DNA of 9,743 nucleotides, from NCBI GenBank assembly GCA_044370375.1, contig JBILVQ010000115.1, forward strand, positions 1-9,743, in the 5' to 3' direction. Positions within the stretch are counted from its first letter, which is position 1. Every line of letters begins with the position of its first letter. The notes under the pieces were generated by a model. It was given only the letters and a program-made list of their open reading frames with translations, was not told the origin of the DNA and did not search any database. Origin of the DNA: JBILVQ01 sp044370375. Lineage in GTDB: Bacteria > Bacteroidota > Bacteroidia > UBA4408. Below are positions 1 through 7,100 of the stretch, piece after piece. The position numbers were made by a program, and so were the translations under genes.

Positions 1-1
1 C

Positions 2-1468
2 TTACCATTGAAAGCGATCAACCTGATCTTCGTGATACCGAATTCCGATTTCTAGTTCATGGGTAATTTTTCCGGTTTTTAAGCGGTAGTTGATTTGGGT
101 TTGAATGCCCTGCGCAGCATATGCCCTGTTGTTGGCTTTTAGATAAAGAGCGTTGTCCAATCCTTTGCTATTGCCCGCCAAAACGTGGTAGGCTTCCTGA
201 TAAACTTCAGGGTTTTCTAAAACATTGGCTAGGCTGTATTTGGTTCCACTGCTATCGGCAACCCTATCCAACTTATACCAGTTTCTTTTGAATTTATTTC
301 TGTAAGCAACTGTGCTAATAGAAAGATTTTTATTTAGTTTAATCAAATGATTAACCGATAATTGTTCATGCCCAGTACTCATCAAGTCGTTTTGTGTTGA
401 AGAATATCTTCTGTTTGGATTGTTTTTAAAATCCTGCTCCGTTAAACCAAGATAAGTTTCATTCGATTGCTCGCTATTTTGGCCCCATTTAAAGCTCAAC
501 GCCTGGTAAATTTTGGCATCTGGATTCGTGTTTATTCTCAATTTCGCAACGTAGTCTTTTTTGATAAAGCCCGAATTTCCACCGCCATCAATTTCTTTAA
601 ATCCATCCGATCCCATTTGGAAGGTTTCTACCAAATAGGCTACATTTTTGTGGGTATTCCCGGCATAGGCATGCAGATTTCTTCCGCCAAAACTTCCGCC
701 AATCATGTTGATTCTTGCCGACAAGGCATCAGGAATTTGGGTAGAAATTAAGTTGAGGGCTCCTCCGGTTGTATACGGTCCGTATTTTATTTGTGAACTC
801 CCCTTTAATATTTCTACACTTTGAATTCTTCCAACTGTAGGAAAATAATAGGCGGCAGGATCTGCATAAGGTGCAGGCGCCATTAATATACCGTCCTCCA
901 TTAAAGTAATTTTTGAACTCCTTTCAACTCCTGTACCCCTTAAACCTATATTAGGTCGAAGTCCAAATCCATCTTCCTCCTGAATATTTACACCGGGAAC
1001 AGCTCTTAAGGTTCGGTTAATGTCGGTGTAACTGAATTTTTGCAATTCTTTCGGTGATAGAAAGGTGGCCGAACCCGGAATGTTTTTTAATCCGGTGTTT
1101 CCTTTGGTCATGATCACCAGTTCATTGAGCGATGCGCTTGATTCTTTAAGGTAACCGGTAAAGGACGATGTTTGGTTGTTTTCAATATTTATTTCTGTTA
1201 TTATAGTCTGATATCCTAAGCTCGAGATAATGAGTTGGTGTTTTCCAACAGGAATATTTTTTAGCGTAAATTTTCCGCTGCCATTCGTTATCGTCCCCAT
1301 TTGGCTGTGTTCTATCCAAACAGATACTCCGGGTAGGGTAGCCGTACTGTCCGATGTATATAAAATACCTTCTATTTGCCCTGTTTGGGCAATCACTTGT
1401 CCGCTGAGGATGATGCCTGCCAAGAATAACAGCGTTTTTATCAAGCTTGCCTTTTTCATTCGTTCCAT
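2..1468 (-). CDS. FecA-like TonB-dependent siderophore receptor, ends prematurely at the window edge
   Basis: Outer-membrane receptor of the FecA (ferric dicitrate) type, which imports a ferric chelate with energy from TonB. A signal peptide covers about residues 1-28 (cleavage near VIAQ). Residues 30-107 form a carboxypeptidase-regulatory-like domain (GQIEGILY, LPGVSVWIE, GSGKFTLKNIPVG, SSLGYQ). The plug is at about 115-243, with FecA-like motifs: RTLRAVPGVNIQEEDGFG, PNIGLRGTGVERSSK, MEDGILMAPAPYADP, ILKGSSQIKYGP and TTGGALNLIS. The first barrel strands follow. There is no STN domain, so FecR/sigma signalling is unlikely. An in-frame TAA at bases 2-4 ends the protein at 488 residues, whereas such receptors usually have about 650-800; the gene is broken or carries an indel at the edge. 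The start is ambiguous: ATG at 1468 or ATG at 1459 (MKKASLIK), the latter giving a more classical signal peptide. The family call is firm; the substrate is unknown. Confidence 0.88.
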   Translation of the reverse strand: MERMKKASLIKTLLFLAGIILSGQVIAQTGQIEGILYTSDSTATLPGVSVWIEHSQMGTITNGSGKFTLKNIPVGKHQLIISSLGYQTIITEINIENNQTSSFTGYLKESSASLNELVIMTKGNTGLKNIPGSATFLSPKELQKFSYTDINRTLRAVPGVNIQEEDGFGLRPNIGLRGTGVERSSKITLMEDGILMAPAPYADPAAYYFPTVGRIQSVEILKGSSQIKYGPYTTGGALNLISTQIPDALSARINMIGGSFGGRNLHAYAGNTHKNVAYLVETFQMGSDGFKEIDGGGNSGFIKKDYVAKLRINTNPDAKIYQALSFKWGQNSEQSNETYLGLTEQDFKNNPNRRYSSTQNDLMSTGHEQLSVNHLIKLNKNLSISTVAYRNKFKRNWYKLDRVADSSGTKYSLANVLENPEVYQEAYHVLAGNSKGLDNALYLKANNRAYAAQGIQTQINYRLKTGKITHELEIGIRYHEDQVDRFQW

Positions 1469-1475
1469 AACGCGA

Positions 1476-1507
1476 CAAAAGTCTTATTTAGAACAGGTCT
1501 AAACAAT
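1476..1507 (-). promoter_or_regulatory. Possible promoter with operator-like inverted repeat upstream of the FecA-like gene
   Basis: A perfect 6-bp inverted repeat, TTTAGA-N5-TCTAAA, lies at 1487-1503, about 19 bases upstream of the ATG at 1468. It fills the 20-nt spacer between ATTG (1504-1507 on the complement) and GACTTTTG (1476-1483), a partial match to the Bacteroidota -33/-7 elements TTTG and TAnnTTTG. An operator inside a promoter spacer would suit a regulated uptake gene. However, the -7 match is imperfect (G in place of the first T), and a short AT-rich palindrome can occur by chance. Confidence 0.28.
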
Positions 1508-1566
1508 ACCCTAAAATAGGTATATTGCTTTCAAGCCATTGTCTTGGTCTTTGATTGGCCTAATCC

Positions 1567-2100
1567 CTACCAACCTATCCGGGCCTTAAGCGTTGTAATA
1601 TGGGCCAAATGGTGATTCCCATGCCAGGCATATAGGGCAATGGCCTCTTGCAGCTTGAAATTCTTCTCGTACTGAGGATGATAATACTCCCTGTTGAGCT
1701 CCTGTGGCAAAAGGGAGTCTATTAGTTTGGTTAATTTAAGGTGTATGCCGCTTAATAGTTGAATTGATATTTCAATGGGAAGTTGGGAATCTGCTAACAA
1801 GGCCCATTTTTGTTCTATATAGGGCTTAATAATAGGCAGTTCTTCGGTAAGTGTTAATTTAAACCTGATTAAACTGTTCATGTGGCTATCCGCCAGATGA
1901 TGCACCACCTCTCGTACATTCCACCCACCCTCTCGGTAAGGTGTTTCTAATTGAAGCAGACTCAAATCTTTTACGGCTTCTTCCAAGCGCTTGGGTAGGG
2001 TGGCAATGCTGTTTTTGTATTCGTTAAGCAAAGCTTCACTGTAAATTTCAGGAGCTTGGAACCTTCCGATAGGATATTGAAGTTTTTCTGGTTCGGTCAT
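1567..2100 (-). CDS. bstA: YfiT/BstA-type bacillithiol S-transferase (DinB fold), metal-dependent
   Basis: A 177-residue protein of the YfiT branch of the DinB/YfiT four-helix-bundle superfamily. Members use a divalent metal held by three histidines; in Firmicutes, BstA conjugates bacillithiol to electrophiles as a cytosolic detoxification step. Family hallmarks are LQYPIGRF at the N-terminus, TPYREGGWNVREVVHHLADSH in the middle and YAWHGNHHLAHI near the C-terminus. Counting from this start, the ligands fall at H67, H160 and H164, the numbering I recall for Bacillus subtilis YfiT. The frame is open to an ATG at 2154, but family members start just before the YPIG motif, and the ATG at 2100 has an A-rich leader, so I prefer 2100. 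It ends with TAG 98 nt upstream of the receptor ATG; both could share a transcript. The natural thiol in this organism is inferred, not shown. Confidence 0.9.
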   Translation of the reverse strand: MTEPEKLQYPIGRFQAPEIYSEALLNEYKNSIATLPKRLEEAVKDLSLLQLETPYREGGWNVREVVHHLADSHMNSLIRFKLTLTEELPIIKPYIEQKWALLADSQLPIEISIQLLSGIHLKLTKLIDSLLPQELNREYYHPQYEKNFKLQEAIALYAWHGNHHLAHITTLKARIGW

Positions 2101-2399
2101 TTTAATTTCGATGAAAGGGTGAAAAGGGAATTCTTGGTAGAAAACAACGCCCAAGGCCTTAATTTATTGATAAGCTCGGAATTTTTCGTTCCTTTTTATC
2201 AGGTGCCTTTTAAAAATGATACCAACAACCACTCTTTGCAGAATATTCATTGCTTCGATTTTCAGGGCTCAATTGTTATTGATTTTGCGCTTTGCATTGA
2301 AAAATTATTCGGTTTGTTTTTCCTTTAAAAATCGAAGTCTTCAAGGGAAATGAAATTGCCGGCCCCTCTTTGGGTTGCAGAAATTTTTAGCTTCCCGGC
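2101..2399. other. 299-nt intergenic region without recognisable gene
   Basis: This AT-rich gap lies between the lipocalin stop and the bacillithiol-transferase start. I found no tRNA-like cloverleaf, no ORF with family resemblance and no good TAnnTTTG promoter on the coding strand. An imperfect hairpin is visible at 2169-2200: GATAA pairs with TTATC and GGAA with TTCC, with an internal loop between them and a T-rich hairpin loop. It lies about 70 nt upstream of the ATG at 2100 and could be a leader structure or a weak terminator. A 90-codon ORF on the plus strand starts inside the transferase gene and looks like noise. Confidence 0.5.
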
Positions 2400-2915
2400 C
2401 TACTGCCTTGTATATTGAAGCTTAGACAAATCAAATCCTTTTGCTTTAAGCCTTTCCAGAATTTCCTTCAAAGTGTCTTCTTCCATTTGTGGGCTGCGCG
2501 AAAGAATCCACAAGTAATCTTGACCCGGACTACTCACCACCGCATAGCGATAATCTTCTGCCAAATCGATAATCCAGTAATCGCCTTTGAATGGCCAAAA
2601 GAAACTAACTTTCAGTTTTGCATTCCCCGAATTAGGCACCACGCTTGCTTTTCCTTGTATGCTACTAATTTTTCCATTCCTTTTACAGCGGTTTTCAACC
2701 ACCACCATTTCTTTTTCTCCTAAACGATATTCGGCCGTGGTGTATTCGCAACCTTTTTGAAATCGTTGCGGGTAGGAAGCTATTTCGTACCATTTTCCAG
2801 AATACTTATTCAAATCCACAAAGGCAACGGTTTCAGGTATTTTTTTTGTGGAACTGCATGAGGCCATTATCAAAAATCCCCCCAGGAGCAGGATGCTCAT
2901 TGTCTGTTGAATCAT
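2400..2915 (-). CDS. blc: Lipocalin family outer-membrane lipoprotein (Blc-like)
   Basis: A 171-residue bacterial lipocalin, an eight-stranded lipid-binding barrel. Blc homologues are lipoproteins thought to bind lysophospholipids or fatty acids and help maintain the envelope. The N-terminus has a hydrophobic stretch (SILLLGGFLIMAS) ending in MASC, a plausible lipobox with lipidated Cys20. The lipocalin signature GKWYEIASYPQRFQKGCE follows at about 38-55, then KLKVSFFWPFKGDYWIIDL, the strand YRYAVVSSPGQDYLWILSRSP, and a C-terminal helix (LKEILERLKAKGFDLSKL). All of these match Blc in order and length. The ATG at 2915 is chosen because it gives a normal lipoprotein signal; the frame is open to 2954, but that adds an implausible pre-signal tail. 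The leader is A-rich with no Shine-Dalgarno. It starts 94 nt after the upstream T9SS cargo gene, so readthrough is possible. The lipobox has Met rather than Leu at -3, which is tolerated. Confidence 0.92.
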   Translation of the reverse strand: MIQQTMSILLLGGFLIMASCSSTKKIPETVAFVDLNKYSGKWYEIASYPQRFQKGCEYTTAEYRLGEKEMVVVENRCKRNGKISSIQGKASVVPNSGNAKLKVSFFWPFKGDYWIIDLAEDYRYAVVSSPGQDYLWILSRSPQMEEDTLKEILERLKAKGFDLSKLQYTRQ

Positions 2916-3009
2916 TTGCTTTTTTTGCAAAGTTGCGACAAAAAAACCTGGCACGATATGATTTTTAGCACAATTCTTACATAAGTTTTGGCAAGGGTCA
3001 TTGTCCAGA

Positions 3010-4143
3010 TTAATCGTATTTTACGAAGCTGGAATTTCTTTTTTTCAAATGATCAGGAGCGATTACGTGCAAGAAGTATTTTCCGGGAGCTAAATCACTA
3101 ATCTCAATTTTTTGAAGATTCGTTTTAGTACGCTGTACTAATTCTCCCATTTCGTTATAAATTTCTATCAGGTAATCCTTTCCGTTAAAGTTTTCGTCTA
3201 TTATCAAAAAATCATTTGTTGGATTCGGATAGAGGTGAATTCTTTCCATAGTTCCTTGATTTTCTATTGTCGAATTCGGGTAGGGATTATCAACATAAAC
3301 CATCAAATAGTTGTTGCTCGCAATCCTTAAAACAGTGGGGTCGCCTCCGTTAACGTTGGTGTTGACAAAGCCAAGCCACTGGCCGCCATTCGGGCTGGAA
3401 TTGTACCAGATAAAATTCTGACTGCTACCGTAAAACCGTAGTTCGCTGCTGTCGTTTACCATGTAATTGCCTGTCCAGTTATGCGCATTGTCTGATGGGA
3501 TGTTCGCAACCGGTAAAAAGTTTACACCATCCGGAGAAACATAATGATAAGCACCATCCTGCGGAGCACCAACCGGTGATGCATAATGCCATGCATTATT
3601 AAAACGTATTACGGCAGGATCAATCACCCGATTATTTAATACATCTATTCGTGGATTGTTTTCGAAGTAATAATTCACTCCATCTGCTGATTTTGCCGAG
3701 TAAGTATTAACCGTAGAATCTAATCCTCCTACAGGAGGTGTTTCACTCGATGAGAAATAAATGCGTAAACTATCCTGGTTTATTTTTACCAGTGTTGGAT
3801 CAAAAGCACGCTGGTAGGTTGCCGGAATACCGTGCATCACAATAGGGGTTGGCTGCGTCCATGTGCTGCCGTTATCATAGGAGAATTTTACAGCTACTTT
3901 GTCCCAGGATGGACTATTCATTGGAACCCTGAACCATTGAAAGGCACAGATGAGCGTATCCCCATTCCATTGAATGACTGATGGAACCCCTGATGAATCC
4001 TGAAAGATAGCCGGAGTGTTGAAATTTATTCCATCGCTCGACCATGCATATTTTAAAGGTCGCTGCCAGGGAAAATTTTGTCCAAAGACAACGGAATTTA
4101 AGAGCAAGAATAGGACAATGTACAAACAGCGAAATGTTTTCAT
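3010..4143 (-). CDS. Secreted sialidase/GH43-like beta-propeller protein with T9SS type A sorting domain
   Basis: A 377-residue protein exported by Sec and then T9SS. The signal peptide covers about residues 1-22 (FLLLNSVVFGQ). Residues 30-290 look like a beta-propeller. Asp-box-like turns recur: SSDGINF (35-41), FSYDNGSTW (87-95, the best match to S-x-D-x-G-x-T-W), SADGVNYYF (152-160), SPDGVNFL (203-210) and SSPNGGQW (249-256). Three blades carry a DP motif: FDPTL (114-118), IDPAV (174-178) and GDPTV (267-271), as in GH43/GH32-type five-bladed propellers. Residues 301-377 are a type A C-terminal domain: LYPNPTNDFLII, a central Y-x-E-M-G-E-L-V-Q strand, and LAPGKYFLHV. The start codon is 11 nt after the upstream stop, implying one transcript with the large adhesin-like gene. 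A glycan-related role is inferred; I cannot assign catalytic residues or a substrate. Confidence 0.8.
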   Translation of the reverse strand: MKTFRCLYIVLFLLLNSVVFGQNFPWQRPLKYAWSSDGINFNTPAIFQDSSGVPSVIQWNGDTLICAFQWFRVPMNSPSWDKVAVKFSYDNGSTWTQPTPIVMHGIPATYQRAFDPTLVKINQDSLRIYFSSSETPPVGGLDSTVNTYSAKSADGVNYYFENNPRIDVLNNRVIDPAVIRFNNAWHYASPVGAPQDGAYHYVSPDGVNFLPVANIPSDNAHNWTGNYMVNDSSELRFYGSSQNFIWYNSSPNGGQWLGFVNTNVNGGDPTVLRIASNNYLMVYVDNPYPNSTIENQGTMERIHLYPNPTNDFLIIDENFNGKDYLIEIYNEMGELVQRTKTNLQKIEISDLAPGKYFLHVIAPDHLKKRNSSFVKYD

Positions 4144-4154
4144 GCGGTATTGAT

Positions 4155-7100
4155 TTATCGAACCAGCGTTACATCGCCATGAATGAATAGTATTTCACCT
4201 TTTACCGTAGCGCTCAGGTAATAAACATAAACCCCCGGCATCACCGGTTTCCCTTTGTATGTCCCGTCCCATCCTGTATTTTGATCAATGCTTTCAAAGA
4301 CCAATTCGCCAAAGCGGTCGAAAACTTTGAATTCCAAGGAGACAATACAATTGCCCCGTGGATAAAGGACCTCATTGAATCCATCCCCATTCGGACTAAA
4401 ACCACTTGGAACAAAAACATCTCCGCATTCCAGTTCAACTTCAACAATAACTGTATCAACTACAGCACATCCGTTTTGGGTAACGGTCAACACGAAAGCT
4501 GTGGTTGTTTGAGGACTGGCAATCGTATTCACACAAGTGCTACAGGATAAAAATTCTGCAGGTGCCCAATTGTAAACTCCATTGGCCGGACCTGTTCCAC
4601 TCAATTCAATGGATGCACCGGATTGTATGATAGCATCAGCTCCGGCATCGATGCTGAATAAGCCTGTTTGGTTGACGAAACTTGTGAAAGCAGCATTGCA
4701 GCCCAAAGAATCTGTTATTACCACACTGCAATTTCCGGTAGGAAGGCCAGAGGCTAAACTGCCTGTTTGTCCGTTGTTCCAACTATACAATAGCGGTCCG
4801 CTTCCTCCACTGGCAGTGATGAGTGCTGTTCCATTGTTGAGTCCGCAATTGGCCGCGCTCGTGGTAATGTTGCCGCTAATAGCATTGGGTTGTTCAATGG
4901 TGACTGTTGCCGTTCCTGTGCAACCTAGCGCATCGGTAACCACTACCGTATAGCTTCCTGCACCCACATTGATGATGTTGGCATTATTACCCAAAGCACC
5001 CGACCATGCAAAATTATACAAACCGCTTCCTCCTGTTGCGGTTGCCGTTGCAGATCCTGTTTGTTCTCCAAAACAATTTGGATTAACGATGTTGTTGATG
5101 CTAACCAAAGGGCCATTTGTATTACCAATGCTAATCACTGAATCAATGCTGCAGGCATTGGCATCGGTAACCGTAATGGTATAAGTTCCTGCGGCTAGGT
5201 TGTTGGCGGTAGAAGAATTTGCACCACCGGGCTGCCAGTTGTATTGATATCCAGCACCCGCTGTACCTCCCGTAACCACAATGCTTGCAGCCCCATCACT
5301 GTTTCCGCAGCTTGCATCGGTTATGCTTAATCCGCTAATGCCAAGAGGAGCTGATGGTCCTGTAATATTGACTTGAACCGAAGAAATACATCCACTGCTG
5401 TCGGTTACTTCCAAAAGATAATTTCCGGCAACGGATGTTATCAGTGTATCCTGACTTAGCACATTGTTGCTGCTTTGTACAATGGTTGCATTTAAAGACC
5501 ATACAAAATTATAGGGGTCGACACCACCCAATGCCGCTACTATTGCCATGGCACTGTCTTCTCCAAAACATAAAATATTATTTTGTGAAAGAATGTTTAA
5601 GGTGGCGGCATTGAGGTTGTTGACAGAAGCGCTTAAGCTATCAATGCAGCCTGCCGCATCGGTAATGATGGCTGTATAGTTTCCTGCCGTTATGTTTACA
5701 ATGGAATCAACGCTTAACACATTGTTATTGGTCAGAACCAATGTATTTCCATCATACCATGCAAAGGTAAAGGGTCCTGTTCCTCCGCTTGCAGAGATAA
5801 CAATGCTTCCATTATTAACGCCACAAGTTGCATTGTTTTGAGCAAGCAGGTTGGCAACAGGCGAAGAGCTTGTGGTGATAAGCAGCGTATCGGCAGCACT
5901 ACATGCATTGGCATCCTGCATCAAAATAAAATAATTTCCTGCCGGTAAATTATTCAAGGTGTCGGGATTGATGCTATTGTTGGTGATTTGTAAATTTCCT
6001 CCCGCGTTGCTCCAGGTGTAGGTATAAGGACCTGTACCCCCCGAGGCTGCAGCAAAGGCTGTACCGTTGGCCAACTGGCACGTTGAAGGAAACAAACCTG
6101 TATTCAAGATTAGGGCAGGAGGTTCATTGATGGTGATGGTATATATTCCGCTACAGCCATTGGCATCTGTGATGGTAATGGTGTAGGTTCCTGCCGATAA
6201 GTTGTTTTGTGTATCGCCATTTAAATTGCCGGGAACCCATGAGTAAGTATAAGGACCGGTTCCACCACTGCTGCTAAGTGTTGCATTGCCCGTTCCTCCG
6301 GCACATGCAGCATCACTTTGATTGACGGTAATGGTAGCGATGGTTGGACAATTAGAACAAGGCAAAATTTGTGCAGCGGAATTAATGGTGTAAATGGTTC
6401 CTGCATTGTCGATTACTTGTGCAGGAAATCCGGGAGGAGCAGGCGCATTAACTCCGGTGGCATAGGTTGTCCACCCTGCCGGAGTGGTGCAAGAATCGGC
6501 TGGAATTGGAAAGGGATTAAAACAATTCCCAAAAAACCATGTGTAACCACATGCTTGACACTCTGCTTGTGTATTGATGGCAGTAGTACTTGCAGGAGAA
6601 AAGACTTGCCATGTGTAGGGTCCAGTACCACCGCTCACGGTGTATGTTCCGTTAAGTTCTTCACAAACATCCAGCGCAGTACAATTGTTAACAGTGATGC
6701 TGATTGATTCGGAACCACAGGACAAACTATAGGTTAAATTGAAAACGCCAACACCGGCTGTGGCTGGATCGAAGAGGCCGCTTGCATTCACTCCGGGTCC
6801 TGTCCATGTACCGCCGGGGGTTGCAGAAATTAACTGCTGAGGTGCATCGGTAAGACAAAAGTCAGGAAGATTGCAAATGGAGGCATCGCAGCAAATGCTT
6901 GGCGGAGGAGCACAAGCAGCAGCAGCGAACGATTGAACAGCACCGGTTCTGTTGTTTGAATTGGAATTCCCTGTAGAGCCTGCGGCAATAACATCGCCTG
7001 CAATAGAAACCTCTACATCATACACATTAAACGTAGTGGGAAAGCTGCCCAGTGCAGTTAACAGGGTATCAAATTTGTAAACGCCATTGGTGGATCCAAC

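Noticed and set aside
467..751. 94-codon open frame on the plus strand inside the receptor gene
   Set aside because: It is antisense to well-conserved plug and barrel coding sequence and has no recognisable protein features.
2101..2154. Upstream ATG extending the YfiT-like protein by 18 residues
   Set aside because: The extension (MGVVFYQEFPFHPFIEIK) has no counterpart in the family, whose members begin shortly before the YPIG motif.
2340..2402. GGCC/CCGG-rich elements after the lipocalin stop as a terminator
   Set aside because: Only about five base pairs can form, across a loop of more than 30 nt, with no U-tract in the right place.
2920..2947. Runs of seven A/T (2921-2927 and 2940-2946) near the lipocalin start as possible phase-variation tracts
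   Set aside because: The runs are short, lie outside the chosen coding region, and A-rich leaders are normal for this phylum.
2916..2954. Upstream ATG extending the lipocalin by 13 residues
   Set aside because: It would put a charged stretch before the lipoprotein signal and spoil a normal lipobox; the ATG at 2915 gives a typical lipoprotein precursor.
3922..3936. FRVP in the propeller protein, resembling the FRIP motif of bacterial sialidases
   Set aside because: It sits after the strand and just before the first clear Asp box, not at the start of the first blade where FRIP provides the catalytic Arg. Other sialidase catalytic residues could not be placed, so I do not call the protein a sialidase.
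4665..6338. Repeat region considered as a CRISPR array or a recent DNA tandem repeat
   Set aside because: The repetition is at the protein level with units of 72-87 codons and strongly diverged DNA; it is fully explained by SprB-like domains.
6318..6707. 129-codon open frame on the plus strand, and a similar 123-codon frame at 4582-4953
   Set aside because: Both lie antisense to the repeat-rich protein, have low-complexity composition set by the opposite strand, show no family motif, and have no promoter in front.
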